Part shown: piece by piece, positions 16,409 through 26,017 of the stretch
Position numbering within the stretch: the stretch's first letter is position 1
Layout of the letters: each line of letters starts with the position of its first letter
From: Chryseobacterium sp. FP211-J200
Lineage (GTDB): Bacteria; Bacteroidota; Bacteroidia; Flavobacteriales; Weeksellaceae
Length of the DNA stretch: 64,000 nucleotides
Assembly (NCBI RefSeq): GCF_001643375.1
Contig: NZ_LSHB01000056.1
Location: 124,001 to 188,000 of the forward strand
Direction: 5' to 3'
Position numbers and translations under genes: made by a program
The notes under the pieces: model-generated
Told to the model about the DNA's origin: nothing
The model's input: only the letters and a program-made list of their open reading frames with translations
The model's database searches: none

Positions 16409-18481
16409 ATGAAAAAAATCAGCGTTTACATCCTGACTGTTGCAGCAACATTTTATCTTGGCAGTACCGTCAATGCCCAGAACAAAACCGCAGTCCAAAA
16501 ATCCGTACAAACTAACACGTCAAAAGATGAGGGACTTAATATTTCTTATATGAACAAATCTGTACGACCTCAGGACGATTTCTATAATTATGTCAATGGA
16601 GGCTGGATGAAAACGGCCGTAATTCCATCGGACAAACCAAGCTGGGGCTCATTCAATGCTTTGAGGGAAGATGTAGATGTGGCATCATTGGATATTTTGA
16701 ACAAAGTACTTTCTGAGAAATTCGCATCTAATTCCGAAGGTGAAAAAATCCAGGCGCTTTATGGAACTTTTATCGATTGGAATAAGAGAAATGCGGAAGG
16801 AATCAATCCTATCAAATCTCAGTTAACTAAAATCGATGCGATTAAAAATGTAAAAGATTTACAAAAGTACCTTATTGAAGCAACACCTTCCGGAGACAAT
16901 CCCTTTTACGGATGGAGAGTTGGTGCAGATATGAAAAACTCTGTAATGAACGCCGTTTATCTTGGTGGGCCAAGCTTAGGTCTGGGTAAAGATTACTATC
17001 AAAAAGTGAATCAAGCCAATACCAAAACATTGGCAGAATACAAAAATTATGTTGCCAAACTGGAAACCGTTCTTGGAAACAAAAATCCAGATGCAACAGC
17101 TCAGCAAATTGTAGATTTCGAAAAAAAACTGGCGCAAGACCTTCTGACTTTGGAACAAGGCCGTGATGCAAATTTACGTTACAACCCTAAAACTGTCGAA
17201 GAATTAAAAGCTTTGGTGAGAAATGTCAATCTACCCGATTATCTGAAAACGGTTGGCGTCAACACAGACAAAGTCATCATTGGAGAATTAAAATACTATG
17301 AAAATATGGATTCATGGATGACGGATAAAAATATTGGTCTCATCAAAGAATACATGAAGTATGACCTTTTGAACAACAATGCAGGAAATCTTAATCAGGA
17401 TTTGGATAATATCCGTTTCGATTTCTATTCCAAATATCTGCAAGGCCAACAAGAACAGCGTTCTATGGAAAAGCGAGGACTTGCCGTTATCAATGGCGTT
17501 TTGGGAGAAGCTTTTGGAAAGCTTTATGTTGAGAAGTATTTCCCGGCAGAAGCCAAACAAAAGATGGAAACTTACGTGGATTACATCAAAAAATCTTTCA
17601 AACTACACATAGAAAATATAGATTGGATGTCTCCCCTGACCCGAGAAAAAGCTTTGGAAAAGTTATCAAAATTCAAAGTGAAGATTGCCTATCCGGACAA
17701 ATGGAAAGATTATTCTAAGTTAAATCTTCAATTAGCATCCAACAACGGAACTTACTACAATAATCTTCAGAAAATATCTGAATGGAGTTATGCTAAGAAT
17801 CTTGATAAAATAGGAAAACCAGTAGATAAAACAGAATGGGGAATGTCGCCTCAAACGGTGAACGCTTATTACAGCTCTTCTAATAATGAGATTGTTTTCC
17901 CGGCTGCGATTTTGCAACCTCCGTTTTTCCATTTCAATGCTGACCCTGCGGTTAACTTTGGCGGAATTGGTGGCGTTATCGGTCACGAGATCTCTCACGG
18001 ATTTGATGACAGCGGTTCTAGATTTGATGGCGATGGAAATTTAAACAATTGGTGGACGGAAAGTGACAGAAAAAACTTTGACGAAAAAGTGGGACAACTC
18101 GCTGCGCAATATGATAAATATGAGCCTGTGACAGGAAGTTTTGTCAATGGAAAATTCACAAGTGGTGAGAACATTGGAGATTTGGGAGGAATTAATGTCG
18201 CTTACACGGCATTGCAAATGTATCTGAAGGACCACGGAAATCCTGGAGCAATCAGTGGTTTGACGCAGGACCAAAGATTCTTTATGAGCTGGGCAACGGT
18301 TTGGAGAACCAAATCTACCGACAAGTATATGACCAATCAGGTGAAGACAGACCCACATTCTCCGGGTTATTACAGAAGCTTTGGACCTTTGGTCAATATG
18401 GACGCCTTTCAAAAAGCATTCGACATCAAACCAGGTGACAAACTCTATGTAGCTCCTGAGAAAAGAATAAAAATTTGGTAG
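16409..18481 (+). CDS. pepO: M13 family zinc metallopeptidase (PepO / neprilysin-like)
   Basis: A 690-residue secreted endopeptidase with a signal peptide ending TVNAQ. The zinc site is HEISH in IGHEISHGFDD near residue 530, and the third ligand is in ENIGDLGG (Glu-x3-Asp) about 60 residues on. The M13 substrate-binding NAYY motif is present as VNAYYSSS, and the C-terminal CxxW-like motif of M13 ends as RIKIW without the Cys, as is usual in bacteria. Full length for the family. It degrades oligopeptides in the periplasm or outside the cell. Confidence 0.93.
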   Translation: MKKISVYILTVAATFYLGSTVNAQNKTAVQKSVQTNTSKDEGLNISYMNKSVRPQDDFYNYVNGGWMKTAVIPSDKPSWGSFNALREDVDVASLDILNKVLSEKFASNSEGEKIQALYGTFIDWNKRNAEGINPIKSQLTKIDAIKNVKDLQKYLIEATPSGDNPFYGWRVGADMKNSVMNAVYLGGPSLGLGKDYYQKVNQANTKTLAEYKNYVAKLETVLGNKNPDATAQQIVDFEKKLAQDLLTLEQGRDANLRYNPKTVEELKALVRNVNLPDYLKTVGVNTDKVIIGELKYYENMDSWMTDKNIGLIKEYMKYDLLNNNAGNLNQDLDNIRFDFYSKYLQGQQEQRSMEKRGLAVINGVLGEAFGKLYVEKYFPAEAKQKMETYVDYIKKSFKLHIENIDWMSPLTREKALEKLSKFKVKIAYPDKWKDYSKLNLQLASNNGTYYNNLQKISEWSYAKNLDKIGKPVDKTEWGMSPQTVNAYYSSSNNEIVFPAAILQPPFFHFNADPAVNFGGIGGVIGHEISHGFDDSGSRFDGDGNLNNWWTESDRKNFDEKVGQLAAQYDKYEPVTGSFVNGKFTSGENIGDLGGINVAYTALQMYLKDHGNPGAISGLTQDQRFFMSWATVWRTKSTDKYMTNQVKTDPHSPGYYRSFGPLVNMDAFQKAFDIKPGDKLYVAPEKRIKIW

Positions 18482-18490
18482 AACAAAAGC

Positions 18491-18522
18491 AAAAAACCTT
18501 CAGAAAAATCTGAAGGTTTTTT
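18491..18522 (+). terminator. Terminator after the M13 peptidase gene
   Basis: AAAACCTTCAG at 18493-18503 pairs with CTGAAGGTTTT at 18510-18520, followed by T. Confidence 0.88.
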
Positions 18523-18625
18523 GTTAACTTTTATTAACTCATCAAATATCGTGCTAAACTTGTTGTTTTTTGAAAATTATTTTTTAACTTCGTAAAGTTG
18601 ATATTAATTGACAAACTCAAACATT

Positions 18626-20092
18626 ATGCTAAAGCAAAATCTACAACTTAGACTCGGTCAAAAACTAGCTCCACAACAGATTCAATTGATGAAGCTGATA
18701 CAACTTCACACTTTGGAATTTGAAGAAGAACTCGAAAGAGAGCTTGAGGAAAACCCTGCTTTGGAAAAAGTAAATGAAGAGGAAAGCAAAGAAGACGACT
18801 ACACAGCCGCCGAAGAAGCTTATGAAAACGAAGGAACAGAAAGCATAGAAACGGATTTCGATGTCAACGATTATCTTTATGACGACGAACCAAATTATAA
18901 AACCGCCAGCAGCAACTATTCTGCAGACGACGAGGAATTTGACAATCAATCACTTTTAACGGAAGGACAAACGCTTTACGATTATCTTTTGGAACAAATC
19001 AGACTATCAACTGTTGAAGAAGAAGATTTGAAAATCTGCGAATATGTGATTGGAAACCTTGACACAGACGGCTATTTGAGAAGAGACATTAAATCTATCG
19101 TTGACGATTTGGCATTTTCCCAAGGCATTTATACAACCATTGAAAGAGTCACATATATTCTTGAAAATTATGTTCAGAAGCTGGATCCGCCAGGCGTTGG
19201 TGCAAGAGATTTGAGAGAATGTCTTTTGCTTCAAATCGAGAAAAAAGTGAGTTCAAATAAAACTGTAATTCTGGCAGGAAATATTTTGAGAAATCAGTTT
19301 GATGCCCTTGCCAATAAGCATTACAACAAAATCATTCAGAAATACGATATCGAGGAAGAGGATTTGAAAGATGCTTTGGAAGAGATTGCAAAACTTTCGC
19401 CTAAAGTTGGTGGAAACTTTGATACTCAAACGATTACAATTAATCAAGAAATTATTCCAGACTTTGTACTTCAAGTGAAAGACAACCAGGTTATTCCAAC
19501 TTTGAATAACAAAAACGCACCTTCGCTTCGAGTTTCGGATGAGTATAAAGAAATTTTAACGACTTATTCTCACGATAAGAAATCGGCTGAACATAAGCAA
19601 GCTGCGCTTTTCATCAAGCAAAAACTGGATGCGGCAAAATGGTACATCGATGCGATCAACCAAAGACAGAATACACTTTTACAAACCATTACGGCAATTG
19701 TAAAACTTCAAAAAGATTATTTTATTTCTGGCGATGAGAAAAACATCAGACCAATGATTCTAAAAGACGTTGCTGATATTACTGGATTCGATATTTCTAC
19801 AATCTCGAGAGTTGTGAAAAGTAAATACGCTGACACACCAAATGGAATTGTTTATTTGAAAAACCTTTTCTCAGATTCATTGACCAATGATGACGGTGAA
19901 GAAGTTTCAACTAAAGAAATCAAACAGCATTTGCAGGAAGCCATCGACAAAGAAAACAAAAGAAAACCTTGCACAGACGATGCTTTGGTAGGAATTCTTA
20001 AAGAAAAAGGTTACAACATCGCGAGAAGAACGATTGCAAAATACAGAGAACAACTCAACATTCCGGTCGCAAGATTGAGAAAAGAATTATAA
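18626..20092 (+). CDS. rpoN: RNA polymerase sigma-54 factor
   Basis: Starting at the ATG at 18626 the protein has 488 residues; an in-frame TTG at 18608 would add six. Region I is Gln/Leu-rich (KQNLQLRLGQKLAPQQIQLM), where activators and core polymerase act. An acidic region II follows, then the core-binding domain, the helix-turn-helix (DVADITGFDISTISRVVKSK) and the RpoN box ARRTIAKYRE near the C terminus, which reads the -24 element. Sigma-54 needs AAA+ activators; none is in the window. It sits alone with its own terminator. Confidence 0.97.
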   Translation: MLKQNLQLRLGQKLAPQQIQLMKLIQLHTLEFEEELERELEENPALEKVNEEESKEDDYTAAEEAYENEGTESIETDFDVNDYLYDDEPNYKTASSNYSADDEEFDNQSLLTEGQTLYDYLLEQIRLSTVEEEDLKICEYVIGNLDTDGYLRRDIKSIVDDLAFSQGIYTTIERVTYILENYVQKLDPPGVGARDLRECLLLQIEKKVSSNKTVILAGNILRNQFDALANKHYNKIIQKYDIEEEDLKDALEEIAKLSPKVGGNFDTQTITINQEIIPDFVLQVKDNQVIPTLNNKNAPSLRVSDEYKEILTTYSHDKKSAEHKQAALFIKQKLDAAKWYIDAINQRQNTLLQTITAIVKLQKDYFISGDEKNIRPMILKDVADITGFDISTISRVVKSKYADTPNGIVYLKNLFSDSLTNDDGEEVSTKEIKQHLQEAIDKENKRKPCTDDALVGILKEKGYNIARRTIAKYREQLNIPVARLRKEL

Positions 20093-20099
20093 TAGACAG

Positions 20100-20125
20100 A
20101 ATCCCGAATCAATTTCGGGATTTTT
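20100..20125 (+). terminator. Terminator after rpoN
   Basis: AATCCCGAA at 20100-20108 pairs with TTCGGGATT at 20114-20122, followed by T. Confidence 0.88.
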
Positions 20126-20207
20126 CTTTTCATATCATATAGAATGAATACAGGATTTGAAAAATCGTTAACATTCCCTTAAAGTTATTTAGAAAGATTA
20201 CAAACTG

Positions 20208-20215
20208 TATTTTTG
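20208..20215 (+). promoter_or_regulatory. -7 box of the sdhCAB operon
   Basis: TATTTTTG at 20208-20215, about 70 bases before the sdhC ATG. No clear -33 TTG. Confidence 0.45.
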
Positions 20216-20285
20216 TGACATTTCTCAATGTTAGTTGGGTCAACTATTTTCTAAATTTGTGGAAATTCAAATAACAAACAGAATT

Positions 20286-20945
20286 ATGGCAGGGATTACG
20301 TCTTCTATAGGCAGAAAATATGCTATGGCACTTTCAGCAATGTTTTTGCTGATCTTCTTGGTGATGCATTTGTCCACCAACATGATCTCAATCTTCAGTG
20401 AGGATGCGTTCAACGCCGCTTCCCATTTTATGGGATATAATCCGGCGGTTCAGTTTCTGATGCAACCGATTTTGATCTTTGCAGTTGTATTCCACTTCGT
20501 AATGGGATTTGTGCTGGAAATCAGAAACAACGGTGCGAGACCAGTGAAATATGCAATGAACCAAGGTTCTGCTAATTCTACTTGGATGTCTAGAAATATG
20601 ATCATTTCAGGCGCTGTGATCTTAGCATTTATTGCCTTGCACTTTTACGATTTTTGGTTTCCAGAGATCAGCTACAAGTATATCCAAGGTAACAATCCAG
20701 ACGAAGTAAGATATTGGGAAGAATTGCACCACAAGTTCCACGACCTTTGGAGAGTTGTACTTTACGTAATCGCATTCGTATTGTTAGGTCTGCATTTGGC
20801 ACATGGATTCCAGTCTTCTTTCCAATCTATTGGAGCAAGACATCCTAAATACACGCCTTTCATCAAAGCGTTTGGAAACTGGTACTCTATTATCATTCCA
20901 TTAGGATTTATCATCATCGCTATTTATCATTTCGTTACTCAATAA
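20286..20945 (+). CDS. sdhC: Succinate dehydrogenase cytochrome b subunit
   Basis: The ATG at 20286 gives 219 residues beginning MAGITSSIGRKYAMALSAM. Five membrane helices are visible, with His residues placed to hold two hemes (LVMHLSTN, VVFHFVMG, ALHFYDFW, LGLHLAHGF). This is the single-subunit diheme cytochrome b558 type of succinate:menaquinone oxidoreductase found in Bacteroidota and Bacillus. It anchors the complex and passes electrons to menaquinone. A longer frame from 20235 starts without a plausible signal. sdhA follows after 14 bases. Confidence 0.93.
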   Translation: MAGITSSIGRKYAMALSAMFLLIFLVMHLSTNMISIFSEDAFNAASHFMGYNPAVQFLMQPILIFAVVFHFVMGFVLEIRNNGARPVKYAMNQGSANSTWMSRNMIISGAVILAFIALHFYDFWFPEISYKYIQGNNPDEVRYWEELHHKFHDLWRVVLYVIAFVLLGLHLAHGFQSSFQSIGARHPKYTPFIKAFGNWYSIIIPLGFIIIAIYHFVTQ

Positions 20946-20959
20946 TAATAAAATAAATT

Positions 20960-22969
20960 ATGGGTTTAGATTCAAAAATTCCTGCTGGTCCGCTTAAGGA
21001 TAAGTGGAAAAATCATAAAGATCACATGAACTTGGTTGCACCTAACAACCGGGACAAAATAGATATTATCATCATCGGAACAGGATTGGCCGGCGGTTCT
21101 GCTGCTGCAACTCTTGCCGAGCAAGGTTATAATGTAAAGGCATTCTGTTATCAGGATTCTCCTAGGAGAGCACACTCTATTGCTGCTCAAGGTGGTATCA
21201 ACGCTGCTAAGAATTATCAAGGTGACGGAGATTCAACTTACAGATTGTTCTACGATACGATCAAAGGTGGAGATTACCGCGCCAGAGAAGGTAATGTTTA
21301 CAGATTGGCAGAAGTTTCTGCTAATATCATTGACCAATGTGTGGCACAAGGTGTTCCATTTGGAAGAGAATATGGCGGACAATTGGACAACCGTTCATTT
21401 GGAGGTGTTCAGGTAAAAAGAACTTTCTACGCAAAAGGACAAACCGGACAACAGTTATTATTAGGAGCCTATTCTGCAATGAGCCGTCAAATCGGTAAAG
21501 GTAGGATCAAAATGCACAACCGTCATGAGATGCTAGATCTTGTGATCGTTGACGGAAAAGCAAGAGGAATTATCGCAAGAAACCTTGTAACAGGAGAAAT
21601 CGAAAAACATTCTGCACACGCAGTTGTTATTGCTTCCGGAGGTTACGGAAATGTTTATTTCCTTTCTACCAATGCAATGGGATCCAATGTTTCTGCAGCT
21701 TGGAAAATTCATAAAAAAGGAGCGTATTTCGCAAATCCTTGTTATGTTCAGATCCACCCTACTTGTATTCCGGTTCACGGAACGCAACAGTCCAAATTGA
21801 CCTTGATGTCAGAATCTCTTAGAAACTCCGGAAGAATCTGGGTTCCTAAAAATATTGAAGATTCTGTTGCCATCAGAGAAGGAAGATTGAGACCAGAAAA
21901 TATCGCTGAAGAAAACAGAGATTATTATCTTGAAAGAAGATATCCTGCATTTGGGAACTTGGTTCCTAGAGACGTAGCTTCCAGAGCTGGAAAAGAGCGT
22001 TGCGATGCTGGATACGGAATCGAAAACAATGATACGAAGGAAGGCGTTTACCTAGATTTCTCTACAGAGATCATGAAAAAAGGTAAAGAAGCCGCTATCG
22101 AAAAACATATTCATAATCCAACAGATCAGCAGATCTATGATCTTGGGAAAGCTTGGATCGAGGAAAAATACGGTAACTTATTCGTCATGTACGAGAAGAT
22201 TACCGCCGATGATCCTTATAAAACACCGATGAAGATCTATCCAGCGGTTCACTACACAATGGGTGGCGTTTGGGTTGATTATAACCTTCAGTCTACAATT
22301 CCTGGATGTTTCGTAATTGGAGAAGCTAACTTCTCAGATCACGGTGCCAACAGACTTGGAGCTTCTGCTTTGATGCAAGGTTTGGCAGACGGCTATTTCG
22401 TTCTACCTTACACGATTGCAGATTATCTTTCTGCAGACATCAGAACTGGAAAGATCTCTACTGATACACCAGAATTCAACGAAGCTGAAAAAGAGATCAA
22501 AGAAAAAATTAATTTCTTCTTGACCAATAAAGGAACGCACACAGTCGATCATTTCCACAAACAATTGGGCCACATCATGTGGAACAAAGTTGGAATGGGA
22601 AGAACGCCTGAAGGTCTTAGAGAAGCGATCAAAGAGATCGAAGAAGTAAGAAACAACTTCTGGAAAGATGTCCGTGTTCCTGGTGATTCTGACAATATGA
22701 ATCCAGAATTGGAGAAAGCTTTCAGAGTAGCTGATTTCTTGGAATTAGGACAATTGATGGCGATTGACGCGCTGAACAGAAATGAATCTTGTGGAGGACA
22801 TTTCCGTGAAGACCATGCAACACCAGAAGGTGAGGCAGAACGTGACGATGTGAATTACAAATACGTTGCAGCTTGGGAATACAAAGGTATGGACATCAAT
22901 CAATCTGTAGTGCACAAAGAAGACCTTGTGTATGAGAACATTGAAGTTAAAGCAAGAAGTTACAAATAA
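20960..22969 (+). CDS. sdhA: Succinate dehydrogenase / fumarate reductase flavoprotein subunit
   Basis: A 669-residue subunit that oxidises succinate to fumarate. The FAD-binding [10 protein letters not shown] starts at residue 40, and the His that carries covalent FAD is His72 in [12 protein letters not shown]. Further family motifs are [12 protein letters not shown] and [15 protein letters not shown] near the FAD-binding end. Length and sequence fit the B-type enzyme of Bacteroidota, which has a slightly longer flavoprotein. It is the middle gene of sdhCAB. Confidence 0.97.
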   Translation: MGLDSKIPAGPLKDKWKNHKDHMNLVAPNNRDKIDIIIIGTGLAGGSAAATLAEQGYNVKAFCYQDSPRRAHSIAAQGGINAAKNYQGDGDSTYRLFYDTIKGGDYRAREGNVYRLAEVSANIIDQCVAQGVPFGREYGGQLDNRSFGGVQVKRTFYAKGQTGQQLLLGAYSAMSRQIGKGRIKMHNRHEMLDLVIVDGKARGIIARNLVTGEIEKHSAHAVVIASGGYGNVYFLSTNAMGSNVSAAWKIHKKGAYFANPCYVQIHPTCIPVHGTQQSKLTLMSESLRNSGRIWVPKNIEDSVAIREGRLRPENIAEENRDYYLERRYPAFGNLVPRDVASRAGKERCDAGYGIENNDTKEGVYLDFSTEIMKKGKEAAIEKHIHNPTDQQIYDLGKAWIEEKYGNLFVMYEKITADDPYKTPMKIYPAVHYTMGGVWVDYNLQSTIPGCFVIGEANFSDHGANRLGASALMQGLADGYFVLPYTIADYLSADIRTGKISTDTPEFNEAEKEIKEKINFFLTNKGTHTVDHFHKQLGHIMWNKVGMGRTPEGLREAIKEIEEVRNNFWKDVRVPGDSDNMNPELEKAFRVADFLELGQLMAIDALNRNESCGGHFREDHATPEGEAERDDVNYKYVAAWEYKGMDINQSVVHKEDLVYENIEVKARSYK

Positions 22970-22993
22970 TCTCCATTCAAAAATATATATAAA

Positions 22994-23767
22994 ATGAGTG
23001 CAAAAAAAGGCTTAAATCTTACGCTGAAAATTTGGAGACAAAAAAACAATAAAACAAAAGGTCAGTTCGAAACCTATAAGATCTCTGATGTTTCTACGGA
23101 TTCTTCATTCCTGGAAATGTTGGATATACTGAACGAGCAGTTGATCAACGACGGGAAAGACCCTGTTGCCTTCGACCACGATTGTCGCGAGGGAATCTGC
23201 GGAATGTGTTCACTTTACATCAATGGTAGAGCGCACGGACCAGATACAGGAATCACGACTTGCCAGCTGCATATGCGTCATTTCAAAGATGGCGAAACCA
23301 TCCACATCGAACCTTGGAGAAGCGCTGCTTTTCCGGTGATCAAAGATTTGGTGGTAGACAGATCTGCATTTGACAGAGTAATGGCTGCCGGTGGATTCGT
23401 TTCTGTGAATACTTCTGGAAACACTTTGGATGCCAACGCAATCCTGGTTCCGAAAGAAGACGCTGACAAAGCGATGGATGCTGCGGCGTGTATCGGTTGT
23501 GGTGCTTGCGTTGCTTCTTGTAAAAACGGCTCAGCAATGCTGTTCGTTGGAGCAAAAGTATCTCAGTTCGCATTGTTGCCTCAAGGTCGTGTAGAAGCTA
23601 CCAGAAGAGTCCTGAATATGGTAAAAGCAATGGACGAAGAAGGATTCGGAAACTGTTCCAACACCGGTGCTTGTGAAGTAGAATGTCCGAAAGGAATCTC
23701 TCTAGAGAACATCGCAAGAATGAACAGAGAATATGCATCTGCAAACCTTAAAACTGCAAATCCATAA
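22994..23767 (+). CDS. sdhB: Succinate dehydrogenase / fumarate reductase iron-sulphur subunit
   Basis: A 257-residue subunit that carries electrons from FAD to the cytochrome. The [2Fe-2S] ligands are in CREGICGMC and the later TTCQ. The second half has [11 protein letters not shown] and [15 protein letters not shown], which hold the [4Fe-4S] and [3Fe-4S] centres. It lies 24 bases after sdhA and is followed by a terminator, closing the operon. Confidence 0.96.
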   Translation: MSAKKGLNLTLKIWRQKNNKTKGQFETYKISDVSTDSSFLEMLDILNEQLINDGKDPVAFDHDCREGICGMCSLYINGRAHGPDTGITTCQLHMRHFKDGETIHIEPWRSAAFPVIKDLVVDRSAFDRVMAAGGFVSVNTSGNTLDANAILVPKEDADKAMDAAACIGCGACVASCKNGSAMLFVGAKVSQFALLPQGRVEATRRVLNMVKAMDEEGFGNCSNTGACEVECPKGISLENIARMNREYASANLKTANP

Positions 23768-23808
23768 GCAAGATTTTAGAAGTTAGATATTAGACTTCTT
23801 TCAAAATA

Positions 23809-23842
23809 CAAATCCGGTTGAGTTTTTCAATCGGATTTTTTT
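23809..23842 (+). terminator. Terminator of sdhCAB
   Basis: AAATCCGGTTGA at 23809-23820 pairs with TCAATCGGATTT at 23827-23838 (one G-U pair), followed by a T run. Confidence 0.85.
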
Positions 23843-23856
23843 GTGGATTATAATTT

Positions 23857-23942
23857 GGGCAGCTTTTCCGTCTTCCGTTCCCAATCTTTTTGCCTTTGCT
23901 TTTCCAGCCGCAAAAAAGGATTTCCACTCAAGCCGGGCTGCG
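23857..23942 (-). repeat. Structured intergenic element, copy 2 (possibly Flavo-1-like RNA)
   Basis: On the minus strand it begins GCAGCCCGGCTTGAGTGGAA and ends GGCGGAAAAGCTGCCC-like (here GACGGAAAAGCTGCCC). GCAGC pairs with GCTGC at the base. ATCCTTTTTTGC and GCAAAAAGAT form the apical stem around a variable 15-base segment. It is the most compact of the three copies. Confidence 0.72.
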
Positions 23943-23978
23943 TATTTCAGGACAAAACAACATTTGTCTATAAAATGG

Positions 23979-24013
23979 AAACCCGTTCAAAATCTGAAAC
24001 TTTGAACGGGTTT
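23979..24013. terminator. Long hairpin between sdhB and the PspC gene
   Basis: AAACCCGTTCAAA at 23979-23991 is perfectly inverted at 24001-24013. A short T run follows on the plus strand. It could end transcription from either side. Confidence 0.6.
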
Positions 24014-24066
24014 TAATATCTAAAAATTAATCTGCAAAATTTGCTAAATCTGCGACAAACAATCTT

Positions 24067-24303
24067 TTACAAATCAAAAACGCTCGGCCTTTTCGTCACA
24101 ATACAATCCTTTATCCAAAGCATAAAAGCCAACCCAAGATAAAACAAAAAGAAAATCCCAGCCGTCGCAAATGTAGAATAAATAAAGAAAACACGCAGTT
24201 TCGAAACAGGAATTCCAAGTTTGGTACCATATCTTGTGAGCACGCCAAACCATTCTCTTTCCATTTTGTGGCGCATACCGTTGATTACAATTGGCTCTTT
24301 CAT
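24067..24303 (-). CDS. PspC-like small membrane protein
   Basis: A 78-residue protein. The central segment WFGVLTRYGTKLGIPVSKLR followed by one membrane helix (VFFIYSTFATAGIFFLFYLG) resembles the PspC domain, which in phage-shock systems senses membrane stress. The domain alone is present, without other Psp genes nearby, so its role here is open. It lies 15 bases downstream of the DUF2851 gene on the same strand and is probably co-transcribed with it. Confidence 0.68.
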   Translation of the reverse strand: MKEPIVINGMRHKMEREWFGVLTRYGTKLGIPVSKLRVFFIYSTFATAGIFFLFYLGLAFMLWIKDCIVTKRPSVFDL

Positions 24304-24318
24304 TTTGGATTTGTTACT

Positions 24319-25587
24319 TTAATCTGGGCTCTTCAAAAGTTGAAAACCGATACTGCAATTTAAGCATTTTTTCTGAGTGCAAAATGTTTTGTATTGGTAA
24401 AGAAAAGCTTGTGTCTTCAACGCATTTTCGAACTTCACACCCAAGTTTTTCCATTCATCAAGAATAGAATTCTTCTCCGATTTCAGGTATTTATAAAAAT
24501 CAAAAATATCATCTACTATTTCAGGATTGTGATTCTTTTGATAGAAATACTTGATGGGCAGAATCGCATTGATGATAATCAAATCGATGAAATCTTTGCT
24601 CAACAATTTCTGATTTTCGACAGACGAAATCTTCCCAAAATTAAAATGATTATCCCAATATTCCGAAGCAGAAATATTCTCGAAAATCAAATACAAATCA
24701 TCAATCGTTTTAGCCTCAATAATCTTCGAAAAGAGATTCGGTTGAGAATGATAAAGATTCGCCAATTGCGAAAGCCGAATCGTAGGGAAATTTGGTGGAC
24801 GAAGTTTGGAGAATTTTGGAGCGATTCTAACTTCATTAATATTAAATTTAATCTTCAAAAAATCAAATTCCCGTTTCCAGACTTTCATCATTTCATCTTT
24901 AGGCTCATCAAGAAAATTACAAATCCCAAATAATAAAGCTTCCAACTGAACTTTATTCTGTTTTATTTTTTGAATGACAGAAAAGTCCAAACTTTCAGCT
25001 AATTGGAGGAAAATCTCAGCGTTGACTTTCAATCCAAAAGTGTAAGCCAATTGTTGAAACAGAACGGCTTCGTAATTATTTTGATTCTTCTTCAAAGACA
25101 ATTCCAGAGATTCAGATTTTAAATCTAATTTCTTGAGCAAAACTTCTTCTTCAAAAAACAATGGAATTTTATCCTTATCAAACAAATCTTCGCAAGGAAT
25201 AAACGAATGTTCTTCCCTCAAATTTTGATGCTTCTGAATCAAAGTTTCATCAATATAATCCTTGAGTTCCAAAGTGGGAATCTGCTGGTTTTCCAATTCC
25301 GGAATATCGCAATCATTGATGTAAACGGCGTGAAGAATCAAATTTCCAAACTCGGGATTTCCGGAATGGTTGTGGAAAAACCAATCGGAAGCTTTGGTGT
25401 GAATCTCGATGTTTCCGGCGAAAATGATGTCGTCAATTTTAATCTTTGCAAACAAAAAATCCGGTCCCGAATTCTTGTTCCATTCGCCAAAGTCTAAGAT
25501 TTCAATACTCTTTCCATTGACGGAAACAAAATCGAAACACCGGAATTTCTTAAAATTCCAGAGATATTGTAATATTTCTTCATTCAT
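24319..25587 (-). CDS. DUF2851 family protein
   Basis: A 422-residue soluble protein of the Bacteroidota DUF2851 family, recognised by the N-terminal region GEWNKNSGPDFLFAKIKIDD and the following GNIEIHTKASDWFFHNH. These acidic and His residues recall a nuclease-like active site, but no function is established to my knowledge. The C-terminal part is helical and ends with four Cys around CTQKKCLNC. The PspC-like gene follows directly. Length is normal for the family. Confidence 0.72.
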   Translation of the reverse strand: MNEEILQYLWNFKKFRCFDFVSVNGKSIEILDFGEWNKNSGPDFLFAKIKIDDIIFAGNIEIHTKASDWFFHNHSGNPEFGNLILHAVYINDCDIPELENQQIPTLELKDYIDETLIQKHQNLREEHSFIPCEDLFDKDKIPLFFEEEVLLKKLDLKSESLELSLKKNQNNYEAVLFQQLAYTFGLKVNAEIFLQLAESLDFSVIQKIKQNKVQLEALLFGICNFLDEPKDEMMKVWKREFDFLKIKFNINEVRIAPKFSKLRPPNFPTIRLSQLANLYHSQPNLFSKIIEAKTIDDLYLIFENISASEYWDNHFNFGKISSVENQKLLSKDFIDLIIINAILPIKYFYQKNHNPEIVDDIFDFYKYLKSEKNSILDEWKNLGVKFENALKTQAFLYQYKTFCTQKKCLNCSIGFQLLKSPD

Positions 25588-25815
25588 TTGTGTGTGTGAT
25601 TTTCTTTAAACAAAAACCCTTTCAAAGTAAATACTTCGAAAGCGTTAAGTTATAAAAATTTTGGAAATTTCTAAATATTTTTAACAGCGAAAAGAAGTAA
25701 TAAAGTTTAACGCAAAGTCCGCAAAGATTTTTTTTGCAATTATTGAGAATTTTTTAAGATTCGCAAAGACGTAAAACTCATCAAAGATTATCAACGAAAT
25801 TCTTTGTAACAATAA

Positions 25816-25861
25816 CATTCCGTAGAAATCTCGACAGCGAAGTTTAGATTCCTACGGAATG
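25816..25861. repeat. Imperfect palindrome CATTCCGTAG element
   Basis: The 16-base arm CATTCCGTAGAAATCT (25816-25831) is inverted at 25846-25861 with one mismatch around a 14-base loop. It has the look of a dispersed hairpin element; no T run follows. Confidence 0.7.
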
Positions 25862-25905
25862 ACAAACGTTGTGTTTATAGACAACTGTTTTTGTATGCTG
25901 AATCT

Positions 25906-26009
25906 GCAGCCCGACTTGAACGGAAATCCTTTTTTGCTTCTACTTAAGTTCTATTTAGACTGAAATCGTCTGCAAAAAAGATTGGGAGTGGAAGGCGGAA
26001 AAGCTGCCC
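25906..26009 (+). repeat. Structured intergenic element, copy 3 (possibly Flavo-1-like RNA)
   Basis: Begins GCAGCCCGACTTGAACGGAA and ends GGCGGAAAAGCTGCCC. GCAGC at 25906-25910 pairs with GCTGC at 26003-26007, CCG with CGG inside it, and ATCCTTTTTTGC with GCAAAAAAGAT at the apex. The central variable part is longer than in the other two copies. Confidence 0.72.
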
Positions 26010-26017
26010 ACATTATT

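Larger units (their letters stand above)
25588..26017. other. 430-base intergenic region with three repeat types
   Basis: No gene was found. It holds CGCAAAG-type repeats around 25710-25770, a hairpin at 25816-25861 and copy 3 of the structured element at 25906-26009. It separates two minus-strand genes, so the start of the DUF2851 gene at 25587 must be served from here. Confidence 0.7.
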
